From: a candidate division WOR-3 bacterium
GTDB lineage: Bacteria; Hydrothermota; UBA3072
NCBI GenBank assembly: GCA_039804165.1
Contig: JBDRZZ010000021.1
Coordinates: 1 to 27,303 of the forward strand
Direction of reading: 5' to 3'
Length of the DNA: 27,303 nucleotides
Below are positions 7,513 through 17,308 of this stretch, piece by piece. Numbering within the stretch: position 1 is the stretch's first letter; each line of letters begins with the position of its first letter. A program made the translations under genes and the position numbers. Below the pieces are notes generated by a model, which saw only the letters and a list, made by a program, of their open reading frames with translations, made no database searches and had not been told where the DNA came from.

Positions 7513-10065
7513 ATGTGGGATTCTAATAAATTAGTTAAAGAATTTCTTAAGTTTTTTGAAGAAAGGGGGCATAGAATAGTTGAATCATCTCCTCTTGTGC
7601 CTAATGACAAAACCCTTCTCTTCACCTCAGCGGGAATGGTTCAATTTAAACCTTTATGGTCAGGAGAAGTTCCTCTTGAGTTTAAAAGAGCCGCCTCTGT
7701 CCAAAAATGTCTTCGCTTATCAGACTTAACCGAAGTTGGTAAAACATTCTTCCATGATACTTTTTTTGAGATGTTAGGAAATTTCTCCTTTGGAGATTAC
7801 TTTAAAGAAGAGACCATCTCTTGGGGATGGGAATTTCTAACAAAAGTCTTAAAAATTCCAGAGGAAAGACTCTATGTCTCTGTTCATACTGAAGATAGTG
7901 AGGCTTATGAAATATGGAAAGAGAAAATTAAAGTTCCAGAAAATAAAATAATAAAAAGGGATGACAACTTCTGGGGCCCTGCGGGAGGAAAAGGTCCCTG
8001 TGGACCAGACACAGAAATTTTCTACGATATGGGAGAAGAATTTGGAGATTGCAAATTTGATGGAGAATGTCATAGATATATTGAACTCTGGAATCATGTT
8101 TTTCCTCAATACGATGAGAGAGAAGATGGAAGGCACCCACTAAAAAATAGAGGTGTAGATACAGGGATGGGTTTAGAAAGGCTTGCTATGGTAATGCAAG
8201 GCAAACCCTCTATATTTGAAACAGATTTGTTTTTTCCAATAATAGAAAAAATAGAAGAACTCACAAATGTAAAATATAAAGAAGCGAAAGAAGTCTTCCA
8301 TATAGTTGCTGATCATTCAAGAGCTCTTGTCTTTGCAATAAGTGAAGGAGTATATCCTGGGAATACAGGCAGAGGATATGTTTTAAGAAGGTTAGTTCGT
8401 AGAGCATTAACAGGATTAAGAAAAATAAATGTAGAAGAGCCTATTCTGAATAAACTTGTCCCAACCGTTACCTATATAATGAAAAATAGATATCCTTATC
8501 TTAAAGAAAAGATAGACCAAGTAACCCTAATTATAAAACGGGAAGAAGAGAATTTCATAAACACACTTTCTTCTGGAATTTCAATATTAACTCAGCTTAT
8601 TAATGATGCAAAAGAAAAGAGGCTTGGAAAAATCGATGGGAAAGATGTCTTTAGATTATACGACACCTATGGTTTTCCTCCAGATTTAACCAAAGAAATT
8701 GCAGAAGAGGAAAATCTCACAATAGATGAAGAAGGCTTCCATAAAGAAATGGAGAAACAAAGGGAGAGAGCTCGTGAGAAACACATCTTTTTAGCAGAAG
8801 AAAAAGCAGAATGGGAAATAGTAAATGAAGGAAGTTCTATCTTCGTAGGATACGAAAAAGAAGAAATTTCAACCGAAATTTTAGCTTTTAGAAAAGGAGA
8901 AAAAAACTTTGAATTAATTTTAAAAGAGACTCCTTTTTATGGGGAATCAGGAGGACAGGTTGGAGATACAGGAATAATAGAAGGATTAGGATGGAAACTA
9001 ACCGTTGAAAATACTATTCCTTCAAACTTAGGTAATATTCATTTGGGAAAACTTGAAGGCTCTTTCAATATTTCACAAGTAAAAGCAATAATTGATGTAG
9101 AAAGACGAAATGCAATAAGAAGGAACCATACTACGACTCATATTCTTCACAAAGTTCTAAAGAAGGTCCTTGGTGATTGGGTGCATCAGGAAGGTTCATA
9201 CGTAGGCCCAGATCGATTCCGTTTTGACTTCACTCATCCTGAACCCTTAAGAAAAGAAGAAATAAAATTAATAGAAGAAGAAGTTAATAAAATAATATTC
9301 AAAGAAATGGAAGTAAAAACAGAAATTTTACCCTTAAAGGAAGCGATTAATAGAGGAGCTATTGCTCTATTTACTGAAGAATATGGAGAGACTGTAAGAA
9401 TGGTCTCTATCGGTGACTTCTCAAAAGAACTATGTGGTGGGACCCATCTCCACAACACAATAGAAGCAGGTTTATTTAAGATTATTTCCGAAGGAAGCGT
9501 AGCTTCAGGAATAAGAAGAATAGAAGGAATAACTGGTTTATCCACCTATAAATGGATAAAAGAAACCGAAGAAATAGTTGAAGAGATAGAATTTCTTCTT
9601 GATGTGGAAAGAAAAAATCTCCCCAAAAGAATTGAAAAAATAATGGCTACAATTAAGGAGCAGAGAAAAGAAATAGAAAGAAGGGACGAAGAAGCTATTG
9701 AATTAAAGTTCAAAGAGCTATTAAAAATTATCAGTGATCTTGGAAATTATAAGTTAATAGCCACTCAAGTTGAAGGGAATAGAGAATTTTTAAGAAAACT
9801 AGGGGAAAAATTAAGAAAAAGTATGCCTAATGGAATAGGGTTACTCACAAGCAAAATTGATTCTTCATTTTTCGCCATATTATTTGTTGGAGAAGATTTA
9901 AAAGACAAACTTAATGCTGCTGAACTCTTAAAAGAGGTCTGCAAAATTGCGGAAGGAAGTGGTGGCGGAAATAGAGAACGCGCAGAAGGAGGAGGAAAAA
10001 ACGCTCAAAAAATCCCTGAAATGTTAAATAAATTTAAAGAAATTCTTAAAAAGGAAATTAAATGA
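7513..10065 (+). CDS. alaS: Alanine--tRNA ligase
   Basis: Charges tRNA-Ala with alanine and clears mischarged Ser or Gly. The 850 residues are slightly shorter than the usual 870-880. The N-terminus matches the family (EFLKFFEERGH, then TLLFTSAGMVQFKP). The catalytic and tRNA-recognition part spans about 1-460. The editing domain has the zinc-type HxxxH at H539/H543 and CGGTH at C641-H645. A coiled segment (about 680-710) leads to the C-Ala domain with the glycine-rich GSGGGNRERAEGGGK near 816-830. The ATG at 7513 is fixed by this N-terminus although it lacks a Shine-Dalgarno sequence. The stop overlaps the next start as ATGA. Confidence 0.97.
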   Translation: MWDSNKLVKEFLKFFEERGHRIVESSPLVPNDKTLLFTSAGMVQFKPLWSGEVPLEFKRAASVQKCLRLSDLTEVGKTFFHDTFFEMLGNFSFGDYFKEETISWGWEFLTKVLKIPEERLYVSVHTEDSEAYEIWKEKIKVPENKIIKRDDNFWGPAGGKGPCGPDTEIFYDMGEEFGDCKFDGECHRYIELWNHVFPQYDEREDGRHPLKNRGVDTGMGLERLAMVMQGKPSIFETDLFFPIIEKIEELTNVKYKEAKEVFHIVADHSRALVFAISEGVYPGNTGRGYVLRRLVRRALTGLRKINVEEPILNKLVPTVTYIMKNRYPYLKEKIDQVTLIIKREEENFINTLSSGISILTQLINDAKEKRLGKIDGKDVFRLYDTYGFPPDLTKEIAEEENLTIDEEGFHKEMEKQRERAREKHIFLAEEKAEWEIVNEGSSIFVGYEKEEISTEILAFRKGEKNFELILKETPFYGESGGQVGDTGIIEGLGWKLTVENTIPSNLGNIHLGKLEGSFNISQVKAIIDVERRNAIRRNHTTTHILHKVLKKVLGDWVHQEGSYVGPDRFRFDFTHPEPLRKEEIKLIEEEVNKIIFKEMEVKTEILPLKEAINRGAIALFTEEYGETVRMVSIGDFSKELCGGTHLHNTIEAGLFKIISEGSVASGIRRIEGITGLSTYKWIKETEEIVEEIEFLLDVERKNLPKRIEKIMATIKEQRKEIERRDEEAIELKFKELLKIISDLGNYKLIATQVEGNREFLRKLGEKLRKSMPNGIGLLTSKIDSSFFAILFVGEDLKDKLNAAELLKEVCKIAEGSGGGNRERAEGGGKNAQKIPEMLNKFKEILKKEIK

Positions 10066-10775
10066 AAATTTATGAAAAAATTCTCTATAAAAAGAAAAAA
10101 AAAGAAGTTATTATAGCCGCCCTTCTTGATCCTGATAGTGAGAAGCTTGAAAAACTTGAAGATAAAATAAAACTTATAGAAAAAAGCTCTATTGATTTTA
10201 TCTTGGTGGGTGGAAGCACCAGCTGGAACAGTAACTTTGAGAAATTGACCACTAAGGTTAAGTCTTTAGCTTCAATACCTGTTATTATTTTTCCCGGGTC
10301 TGCAGAACAAATCTCTTCTTCAGCTGATGCTATTTTATTTCTTTCTCTTTTAAGCGGAAGAAATCCAAGATACTTAATTGAAGAACAGGTAAAAGCTGCC
10401 TCTATTTTAAAAAGGATGAAAATAGAAGTTATACCAACAGGCTACATTTTAATCGATGGAGGGAAGAAAACAAGTGTTGAACTTATATCCGGGACAAAAC
10501 CAATTCCTCAAGAGAATATAGAAAAAATTGTAGATACCGCTTATGCAGCTGAACTTCTTGGGATGAAATTAGTTTATCTTGAATGTGGAAGTGGAGCAAG
10601 AAGAACCGCAGAAGAAAACCTAATAAGGGAAGTTAAGGCTAATATTAAGATTCCTCTTGTGGTAGGAGGTGGAATCAAAAGTAGAGAAGAAATAGAGAAA
10701 AAACATAAAGCAGGTGCAGACCTAATTGTTATAGGAAACGCTCTTGAAAAAGATCCAACAATCTTACTTAAATAA
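10062..10775 (+). CDS. Geranylgeranylglyceryl phosphate synthase family protein (PcrB/GGGPS)
   Basis: TIM-barrel prenyltransferase expected to join a polyprenyl diphosphate to sn-glycerol-1-phosphate, the first step of archaeal-type ether lipids. Seen in 237 residues: LLDPD (21-25) for the metal site, LVGGSTS (48-54), FPGSAEQIS (77-85), FLSLLSGRNPRYLI (93-106), IPTGYILIDGG (124-134), YLECGSGA (172-179), and the phosphate-binding VVGGGIKS (200-207) and IGNAL (224-228). The FLSLLSGRNPxYLI stretch resembles the group II enzymes found in archaea and Bacteroidetes more than Bacillus PcrB. The overlap with alaS (ATGA) implies coupling. Prenyl chain length and product cannot be read from the sequence. 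Confidence 0.88.
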   Translation: MKIYEKILYKKKKKEVIIAALLDPDSEKLEKLEDKIKLIEKSSIDFILVGGSTSWNSNFEKLTTKVKSLASIPVIIFPGSAEQISSSADAILFLSLLSGRNPRYLIEEQVKAASILKRMKIEVIPTGYILIDGGKKTSVELISGTKPIPQENIEKIVDTAYAAELLGMKLVYLECGSGARRTAEENLIREVKANIKIPLVVGGGIKSREEIEKKHKAGADLIVIGNALEKDPTILLK

Positions 10776-11790
10776 AAGCAAAATAAATAGCTCTTCAATC
10801 ACTAAAGGATTAAAAATATTTCTCGCCATTTCAATTTTAACCTACACTTTACTTTTACTTTTTACCGCAACAAAGAAAACCTGGTCTCTCTTTAAAGAAA
10901 TTAATGGTTTTTATATCCTTTTAGTTTTTGGGTTAATATCTTTGTATGTAATTTTTGAGTCTCTTAGAATAAAATTCATTGCACACGCGCTATCTGGCAA
11001 ATGGGTTCCATTCAACAGTTGCGTTCAAGTCATATTCTGTGGAGCCTTTCTTTCCGCAGTGACTCCTTTTCAAGCTGGAGGTTCACCCATACAGGTTTAC
11101 ATCCTAAATAAAGCTGGTCTAAAAGTAGGAACCGGCTTGCTCCTCCTTCTACTTAGAGCTCTTTTTTATCTTATGGGAATGCTAATCTTCCTGCCTTTCA
11201 TCCTTCCCTTTTTCAAAACAGAATATCAAGGAAAGTCAATGCAGATCCTATCCAACTATTCTATATTTGCTTATATCTTCCTTTTTGGGATGTTATTCTT
11301 AATCCTTTCTTTACCTAAATTTATAAAAAGAGCTTTTTATTCAATAACTTATAGAAAAGGTAAAAGAACAAAAGCCACCACAACAATTTTTTATTTTATA
11401 AGAGAGATAGAAGACATTAGAAATAAATTATTTTTTTTCATAAAAAGGAGAAAACTTTATGCTTTATTGATTCTATTTTTAACAATAATTGTTTATATTC
11501 CGAATTATTCGATAGCTTATGTCTTACTTAAAGCTCTTTATATTAAAGCCTCATACTTAGATACAATCTTCCGCCAAGTCTTTCTCCTTTTTGCAGCCTT
11601 CTTTTTCCCAACTCCTGGAGCAGAAGGGATAATCGAGGGAGGATTTACAGTTCTGTTCTATTCCTCAGTTCCTCGTTATCTAATAGGTATATTTACAATC
11701 TTCTGGAGATTCTTTACCTATCATCTCTTTGTTATAATCGGCGGATTTTTTTCGCTTAAAATTTTAAACTTAAAAAACCTACTTAAATAA
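10744..11790 (+). CDS. Flippase-like integral membrane protein (LPG synthase TM / UPF0104 family)
   Basis: Polytopic 348-residue inner-membrane protein with about 7-8 hydrophobic segments. Family marks: ESLRIKFIAHAL, GAFLSAVTPFQAGGSPIQVY and, near the C-terminus, FFFPTPGAEGIIEGGF. These are typical of the membrane domain of lysyl-phosphatidylglycerol synthase and of stand-alone proteins thought to move lipids or lipid-linked sugars across the membrane. No aminoacyl-transfer domain is attached. The start is TTG at 10744, overlapping the GGGPS gene by 32 bp; AGGA lies about 8 nt upstream and the frame has no ATG or GTG before the first membrane helix. Operon position after GGGPS hints at a lipid substrate, which is inference. 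Confidence 0.82.
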   Translation: MKKIQQSYLNKSKINSSSITKGLKIFLAISILTYTLLLLFTATKKTWSLFKEINGFYILLVFGLISLYVIFESLRIKFIAHALSGKWVPFNSCVQVIFCGAFLSAVTPFQAGGSPIQVYILNKAGLKVGTGLLLLLLRALFYLMGMLIFLPFILPFFKTEYQGKSMQILSNYSIFAYIFLFGMLFLILSLPKFIKRAFYSITYRKGKRTKATTTIFYFIREIEDIRNKLFFFIKRRKLYALLILFLTIIVYIPNYSIAYVLLKALYIKASYLDTIFRQVFLLFAAFFFPTPGAEGIIEGGFTVLFYSSVPRYLIGIFTIFWRFFTYHLFVIIGGFFSLKILNLKNLLK

Positions 11791-11795
11791 AGAAG

Positions 11796-12308
11796 TTAAA
11801 TCTTTCTATAATGTTTAAGAACCTCTTTTATAGAAAAAGGTTTTGGCTCTTTATGAGAAAGCCCAAGCTTTAAAACAACTTTATTTAGTTCCCTAAGATC
11901 AGGGACCTCCACTTCAAGAAATGGAGGAATTTCATGATATTGATCAATTTCAAATTTTATTTCATTTAACTGATAAGAAGTCCTATAACTCCTAAATTCA
12001 TAAAGTGGAACCAAACCTATACCTTCGAAGATTTTGGATATTAAAATAAAATCGCTAACCTCTAACTCAAACTCTTCCATAACCTTTGCTTTCTTAGTAT
12101 CTATAACTTTTTTATAAGTTAAGTAGGTTTTTTCTCCTTTCTTACGAAGTCTTAAAATCTTCCCCTCCTTCTCTAAGAGCCTATCTACAAAATCAAAATA
12201 TATGGAATTTAATTCTCCTTCAAAAACTTTTTTAGCCCCAATCTCAATCAGTCTTCTCTCTATTTCTTTTACATCAATTTCTAAAAACTTTACCTCAATC
12301 TCTTCCAA
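11796..12308 (-). CDS. CYTH domain protein (class IV adenylate cyclase / triphosphatase-like)
   Basis: A 170-residue single CYTH domain (triphosphate tunnel). The defining ExExK is at the extreme N-terminus (E3, E5, K7 in EEIEVKF), followed by LRLRKKGEKTYLTYK and later acidic/basic strand pairs such as EEFELEV and KFEIDQY. Known members include thiamine triphosphatase, inorganic triphosphatase and CyaB-type adenylate cyclase; the substrate cannot be chosen here. The start is TTG at 12308, preceded by AAGGGG about 10 nt upstream and 14 bp after the response-regulator stop. It is the last gene of the long minus-strand run and convergent with the flippase gene 5 bp away. Confidence 0.82.
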   Translation of the reverse strand: MEEIEVKFLEIDVKEIERRLIEIGAKKVFEGELNSIYFDFVDRLLEKEGKILRLRKKGEKTYLTYKKVIDTKKAKVMEEFELEVSDFILISKIFEGIGLVPLYEFRSYRTSYQLNEIKFEIDQYHEIPPFLEVEVPDLRELNKVVLKLGLSHKEPKPFSIKEVLKHYRKI

Positions 12309-12322
12309 GAACTTCTACCCCT

Positions 12323-13633
12323 TTATTCTTCAAGCTTATACTCATTAATTTTGTTAAATAAAGTTTTATAAGAAACATTTAGAAGCCTAGCTGCTTCTGC
12401 CTTATTTCCATCTGTTTGCCTTAAAGCTTCTTTTATAATCCGAATCTCTGCTTCTCTTTTTGCTTTTTCTCCCATCTCCTTAAGACTTAAACTCTCTATT
12501 CTTTTATCCTCTTTTCTCTTTGAATAAAAGATTATGTCCCTTTCTTCAATCACATCTCCTTCGCATAAAATCAAAGCTCTCTTTATCACATTTTCAAGCT
12601 CCCTCACATTTCCTTTCCATTCATAATTTTTAAGTTTAAGGAGTGCCTTATCACTTATTCCTTTAACTTCTTTGGATTTTTGACTATATATTTCAATAAA
12701 ATACTTGGCAAGAGGTTCAATATCTTCGAGTCTTTCCTTTAGTGAGGGAATATGTATTGGAAATACACTAATTCTATAATATAAGTCTTCTCTAAATGCT
12801 TTTCTTTCTACTAAAGCTTCTAAATCCTTATTAGTAGCACAAATTATCCTCACATCTGCCTTTATTTTTTCTCTTCCTCCTACTCTTTCAAACTCCTTAT
12901 CTTCAATAACCCTTAAAATTTTGGACTGGAGCAAAAGAGGCATATCTCCAATTTCATCTAAAAAAAGAGTTCCTCCATCGGCTTGAGAGATCTTTCCTAT
13001 CCTTTTAGAAACACCTGTAGCGGTCCCCTTTTCAATACCAAATAATTCACTCTCAAGAAGGCTTTCGGGAATAGCAGCGGAATTAAGAACCACAAAAGGC
13101 CCATTTTTCCTTGCACTCCAATCATGAATTGATCTTGCAAAAAGCTCTTTCCCAGAACCACTCGGCCCTAAAAGGAGAGCCGTAAAATCTGTTTCTGCAA
13201 CTTTCTTCGCAAGAGTTATCGCATCCTTTAGAAGAGGTGAATTTCCTATTATCTTCCTTGAGATTGGGGAAACTCTCTTTTTAATCTCCTTCTGGATCTT
13301 TTCAATTAGAACCTCAGGGTCAAATGGTTTGGAGATAAAATCAGAAGCCCCTTTTCTAATCGCTTTTACAGCAGATTCAATGTCTCCATAAGCAGTTATA
13401 ATAAAAACTGGAAATTCTGGAGCAATCTCAAGGACCTTCTCTAATAAAAGAAGCCCATCCATTCCCGGAAGTTTAAAATCAAAAACTCCTATTGTAAAAA
13501 CGTCTCGATTAAAAACAGAAAAAGCTTCCTCTCCAGAAGAACAGGAATAAAAATCTAAGCCCGCTTTCCTAAAGTGAAGCTCTAACATCTCTCTAAAGTT
13601 CCGATTGTCTTCAACAAGCAAAATTCTACTCAT
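12323..13633 (-). CDS. Sigma-54-type response regulator (NtrC/AtoC family) with altered GAFTGA loop
   Basis: Phospho-activated enhancer-binding protein, 436 residues. Receiver domain 1-120: acidic pair E8/D9, phospho-acceptor D52, T80 and K102. AAA+ domain about 128-365: Walker A GPSGSGK (156-162), Walker B TLFLDEI (222-228), arginine-containing FREDLYYR (280-287). Fis-type helix-turn-helix about 395-432 (NKAEAARLLNVSYKTLFNKI). The loop that normally reads GAFTGA and touches sigma-54 is GTATGV (203-208): the Thr is kept and the Phe is Ala. Its gene overlaps the kinase stop by one base (TAATG), making a cognate pair. Confidence 0.93.
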   Translation of the reverse strand: MSRILLVEDNRNFREMLELHFRKAGLDFYSCSSGEEAFSVFNRDVFTIGVFDFKLPGMDGLLLLEKVLEIAPEFPVFIITAYGDIESAVKAIRKGASDFISKPFDPEVLIEKIQKEIKKRVSPISRKIIGNSPLLKDAITLAKKVAETDFTALLLGPSGSGKELFARSIHDWSARKNGPFVVLNSAAIPESLLESELFGIEKGTATGVSKRIGKISQADGGTLFLDEIGDMPLLLQSKILRVIEDKEFERVGGREKIKADVRIICATNKDLEALVERKAFREDLYYRISVFPIHIPSLKERLEDIEPLAKYFIEIYSQKSKEVKGISDKALLKLKNYEWKGNVRELENVIKRALILCEGDVIEERDIIFYSKRKEDKRIESLSLKEMGEKAKREAEIRIIKEALRQTDGNKAEAARLLNVSYKTLFNKINEYKLEE

Positions 13634-14892
13634 TATTCTTCAAAAGGGAGGGTTAAGAGAAAACTACTACCTTTACCCTTTTTACTCTTCACTTTTATAT
13701 CTCCCCCGTGAGACTCTACAATCCTTTTTGTTACAGCCATTCCTACTCCAACACCACCATCTTTCTTTGTAAAAAATAAATTAAAAATAGAAGAAAGCGT
13801 TTTTCTATCCATACCAATTCCTGTATCTTTTATTAATATATTAATCCCCTTTTTCTTTTCTTCAACTGTGATATAAATTTCCCCTTTCTCCTTACAAGCA
13901 TCTAATGCATTGTCAAGTATGTTGTATATTGCTTTTTCTATTAATTCTCTATCCAATTTCAAGATCAATTTCTCTGGAATCTTGGTCTTTATCTCTACAT
14001 TCATTTTGTTATCTAACCTATGAATTACATCATTTATCAACTCCTTTATGTTGGTTTTTTCTTTCTTAAGTTTAAGAGGGCCAGCAAGAGAAAGCAAATG
14101 GGCAGAAAAATCATTTAATTTTTTTGTCTCTTCAAGAATCCCTTCTTTTATTTTTTCATCATTTACAAGTTTACCTAATCCAAGAATAGTTCCTGTAGCA
14201 TTTCTTATCTCGTGAAGAACCTGAGACACATTCTCTCCCAATCTTAAGAGAAATAGCCTTTGCCTAACTTCTTTCTCTCTCTCCTCCACACTCTTTAATT
14301 TTTCTCTATAATCTTTTATCATTTCCCTTATCATCCTCATCCCCTCTTCTATACTCTGTTTTTTCCCTCCCGTTAGCTCTCTAACTTTTTTAAAAGGATA
14401 AGAGAAAACCCAGAAGATATAAAACCCAAGAGCGAAAAAAGAAAAATAAACCATAGCTTTTAGAAAAAAAGAAAAACGAAAAATCCCTTTTAAGAGAGAT
14501 AACTCTTTATCTGAAGTCTTAATGAGTAAATAACCTGCATCAAAAGGGATTAATCCGTATCTCTCACCCCAGAAATTTGCAGTATCAGGGAAAATTTCCG
14601 GAATAAATCGAACCTTAAAATCTGAATTCAACACTAAATTTTTATTAGAATCAAATACCTCTATCCAATCAAGAGAACATTCGTTAATAGTCGAATAAAC
14701 TTTTTTCAAATCAAGAGTAATTCTTCCACTTTTATTAATCTCTTTTTTTAATTTCTCTCCAGCTAAGATTATCCTATTATCAATTTCTTCAAAGAGGACT
14801 TCTCTTATTCTAAAAGAATAAAATGTCGTAGAGACATCAAGACAGACAAATAAGAGAAAAAGTAATACAAAACTTATTGAAAGTTCACGCAT
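13633..14892 (-). CDS. Membrane sensor histidine kinase
   Basis: Partner of the adjacent response regulator. Of 419 residues, a first membrane helix (about 6-26) and a second (about 141-165) bracket an extracytoplasmic segment of about 115 residues with no domain I recognise. Then come a charged, coiled-coil-like linker (about 175-212), a HisKA-type dimerisation region with H227 in LHEIRNATG, and a HATPase domain with N box N324/N328 (NILDNALDA), G1 DTGIGM (356-361) and G2 GGVGVGMA (379-386). The HEIRN form is like NtrB/AtoS-type kinases. It lies 10 bp after ahcY with no clear Shine-Dalgarno sequence. The signal sensed is unknown. Confidence 0.92.
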   Translation of the reverse strand: MRELSISFVLLFLLFVCLDVSTTFYSFRIREVLFEEIDNRIILAGEKLKKEINKSGRITLDLKKVYSTINECSLDWIEVFDSNKNLVLNSDFKVRFIPEIFPDTANFWGERYGLIPFDAGYLLIKTSDKELSLLKGIFRFSFFLKAMVYFSFFALGFYIFWVFSYPFKKVRELTGGKKQSIEEGMRMIREMIKDYREKLKSVEEREKEVRQRLFLLRLGENVSQVLHEIRNATGTILGLGKLVNDEKIKEGILEETKKLNDFSAHLLSLAGPLKLKKEKTNIKELINDVIHRLDNKMNVEIKTKIPEKLILKLDRELIEKAIYNILDNALDACKEKGEIYITVEEKKKGINILIKDTGIGMDRKTLSSIFNLFFTKKDGGVGVGMAVTKRIVESHGGDIKVKSKKGKGSSFLLTLPFEE

Positions 14893-14902
14893 TCATCTAA
14901 AT

Positions 14903-16159
14903 TTAGGTTCCCTCCCCCCAAGAGGAAAGATATTTTTTTTGCTCTTCTGTCAAACTATCTATTTCAATACCCATTGTTTTGAGTTTAAGCTCTGCTATCT
15001 CTATATCAATCTCTGGTGGTAGAGTATATATTCTCCTCTCCATCTTATGACCCTCTCTAGTTAAGTAAACAACAGCTTTTGCCTGATTAGCAAAACTCAT
15101 ATCCATTACTACTGCAGGATGTCCTTCCGCACAGGAAAGATTTATCAACCTACCCTTCCCAAGAAGGTTTATCCTTTTTCCATTTCTCAGTCTATATTGA
15201 GTTACATTTTCTCTAACTTCCTTTTTTTCTACAGACATTTCCTCAAGATCCTCAAGCTTTATTTCAACATCAAAATGTCCCGAATTTCCAATTATTGCAT
15301 TATCTTTCATTCTTTCTATTTCTTCTTTTGTTATAACCCATTTATCTCCCGTAACAGTTACAAAAATATCCCCTATTTCTGCAGCTTTTCTTTTTGGCAT
15401 AACAAGATAACCTTCTAAAAGAGCCTCAAGAGCTTTTATTGGATCGGTCTCCACCACAACGACCTTTGCACCCATACCACTTGCTCTTTTTGCAAGACCT
15501 TTTCCGCACCAACCAAAACCAAATACAACAAAAGTGCTACCGGCAATAAGATAGTTTGTGGCTCTCAATATCCCATCAATTGTAGATTGTCCTGTTCCAT
15601 AACGATTATCAAACAAATATTTGGTTTTAGAATCGTTTACAGCTATAATTGGATAACCAAGAACTCCCTCATTTGCCATAGCCCTAAGTCTAATCACTCC
15701 TGTTGTAGTTTCTTCCGTTCCTCCAATAACATTTTTCAATTCTGATTTATACTCTCTATGAAGCGTTGAAACAAGGTCTGCACCATCATCCATTGTAATA
15801 TCATGTCCACTTTTTAAGGTTTTTTCTATATGAGAATAATAAGTCTCCTTACCAGCACCATGTTTTGCAAAGACAGAAATACCAAACTCTTTAACAAGGG
15901 CAGCTGCAACGTCATCTTGGGTAGAAAGAGGATTAGAAGCACACAATGCAATTTCTGCTCCTCCTGCTTTTAGTGTCCTCATTAGATTAGCTGTCTCTGT
16001 TGTAACATGAAGGCAAGCTGCGATTGAAATTCCCTTAAGAGGCTTTTCTTTCTCAAAATTCTCCTTAATATTCCTTAAAACAGGCATAAAATTCCAAGCC
16101 CATTCAATTCTTTCAATCCCTTCCTTAGAGAGTGATTCATTCGCTATTTCGTAATTCAT
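14903..16159 (-). CDS. ahcY: Adenosylhomocysteinase
   Basis: NAD-dependent enzyme splitting S-adenosylhomocysteine into adenosine and homocysteine, clearing the inhibitory product of methylation. Of 418 residues, substrate-site marks are H51 in [14 protein letters not shown] (123-129), GTEETTTG (147-154) and K180/D184. The NAD loop is GFGWCGKG (214-221). The C-terminus stops at SSWGEGT, the short form seen in archaea and many bacteria, without the longer tyrosine-ending tail of eukaryotic enzymes. The start overlaps the metK stop as ATGA, with GAGG just upstream. Neighbouring metK makes this a methyl-cycle pair. Confidence 0.96.
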   Translation of the reverse strand: MNYEIANESLSKEGIERIEWAWNFMPVLRNIKENFEKEKPLKGISIAACLHVTTETANLMRTLKAGGAEIALCASNPLSTQDDVAAALVKEFGISVFAKHGAGKETYYSHIEKTLKSGHDITMDDGADLVSTLHREYKSELKNVIGGTEETTTGVIRLRAMANEGVLGYPIIAVNDSKTKYLFDNRYGTGQSTIDGILRATNYLIAGSTFVVFGFGWCGKGLAKRASGMGAKVVVVETDPIKALEALLEGYLVMPKRKAAEIGDIFVTVTGDKWVITKEEIERMKDNAIIGNSGHFDVEIKLEDLEEMSVEKKEVRENVTQYRLRNGKRINLLGKGRLINLSCAEGHPAVVMDMSFANQAKAVVYLTREGHKMERRIYTLPPEIDIEIAELKLKTMGIEIDSLTEEQKKYLSSWGEGT

Positions 16160-17304
16160 CTATTTACCTCTTCTAATAAATCTTCTGCCTTGTCCGTTTC
16201 TTCCCATTTAAATCCCATATTTTCTCTTCCAAAATGTCCATAACAAGCTGTTGCAAGATATTGAGGGCGAAGTAGATTTAGTTGTTCTATTATTTTGCGA
16301 GGACGAAAATCAAAAACTTTCTTCACTGCCTCTAAAAGTTTTTCATCAGGAACCACTCCTGTTCCAAAGGAATCAATGTATATTGAGACTGGGTCCTCTA
16401 ATCCAATCGCATAAGCTATTTGTATCTCTACTTTCTCTGCAAGAGAAGCAGCAACAATATTCTTAGCAACATACCTTGCCATATAAGCTCCAGAACGATC
16501 TACCTTTGTTGGATCCTTACCGGAAAAACAACCTCCTCCGTGTCTTCCAATACCTCCATAAGTGTCTACCATAATTTTCCTACCAGTTACCCCTGTGTCA
16601 GCTTGAGGACCACCTATAACAAATCTACCTGTAGGGTTAACAAGATACTTAGTTTTATCATCCAGAAATTCTTCTGGTATAGTTGGTTTTATCACTTCTT
16701 CTATCAAATATTCCTTAAGCTGAGAAATCTCTATCTGTGGATCACACTGGGAAGAAATTAAAACTGTATCCACCCTTCTTGGAATCCCATCCTCATATTC
16801 TACAGAAACTTGAGATTTCCCATCCGGTCTTAAAAAATGATTTTCTTCGGATTTTCTCTTTTCTGCAAGCTTCATAACCAATTTGTGCGCTAACATAATT
16901 GGAAGGGGCATCAATTCTTTTGTTTCTTTTGTGGCGTATCCAAACATCATTCCCTGATCCCCAGCCCCTCCTCTATCTACTCCTAATGCAATATCAGAAG
17001 ATTGTTCCTGAATCATTGTAAGAATCCCACAAGTCTCGTAAGTAAAATGATAATCTGTCTTGGTATATCCAATCTCTTTAAGAATATTTCTAACAAGCTC
17101 AGGAACATCAACATAAATTGATGTTGTCATTTCACCTGCAACTATAACAACTCCTCTTGATGTTAATGTTTCAATCGCAGTGCGTGCTCTTTCAGGTGTG
17201 GGATCATTCTTATAAACCTCATCTAAAACAGCATCTGAGATCTGATCACAGATCTTATCAGGATGTCCTTCTGTAACAGATTCACTTGTTATTATCTTTT
17301 TCAC
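16156..17304 (-). CDS. metK: S-adenosylmethionine synthase
   Basis: Makes S-adenosylmethionine from methionine and ATP. About 382 residues, typical. Seen: [20 protein letters not shown] at the N-terminus, [13 protein letters not shown] in the middle, and the phosphate-binding [16 protein letters not shown], where the usual Ala before FSGKD is Cys. The frame is open up to a TTG at 17325, but I choose GTG at 17304. It has AAAGGAG at 7 nt spacing, it gives the family-like start [10 protein letters not shown], and it avoids an overlap, lying 4 bp after the nucleotidyltransferase stop. No SAM-riboswitch-like structure is visible, and the gene is internal to a longer operon. Confidence 0.96.
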   Translation of the reverse strand: MKKIITSESVTEGHPDKICDQISDAVLDEVYKNDPTPERARTAIETLTSRGVVIVAGEMTTSIYVDVPELVRNILKEIGYTKTDYHFTYETCGILTMIQEQSSDIALGVDRGGAGDQGMMFGYATKETKELMPLPIMLAHKLVMKLAEKRKSEENHFLRPDGKSQVSVEYEDGIPRRVDTVLISSQCDPQIEISQLKEYLIEEVIKPTIPEEFLDDKTKYLVNPTGRFVIGGPQADTGVTGRKIMVDTYGGIGRHGGGCFSGKDPTKVDRSGAYMARYVAKNIVAASLAEKVEIQIAYAIGLEDPVSIYIDSFGTGVVPDEKLLEAVKKVFDFRPRKIIEQLNLLRPQYLATACYGHFGRENMGFKWEETDKAEDLLEEVNR

Positions 17305-17308
17305 TTCC

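Noticed and set aside
7849-8143. Overlapping open frames inside alaS on both strands.
   Set aside because: They lie within conserved AlaRS coding sequence, lack ribosome binding sites and have no family resemblance; coding shadows. The same holds for frames inside nusA, lysA, pyk, ahcY, metK, ptsI, accD and GH8.
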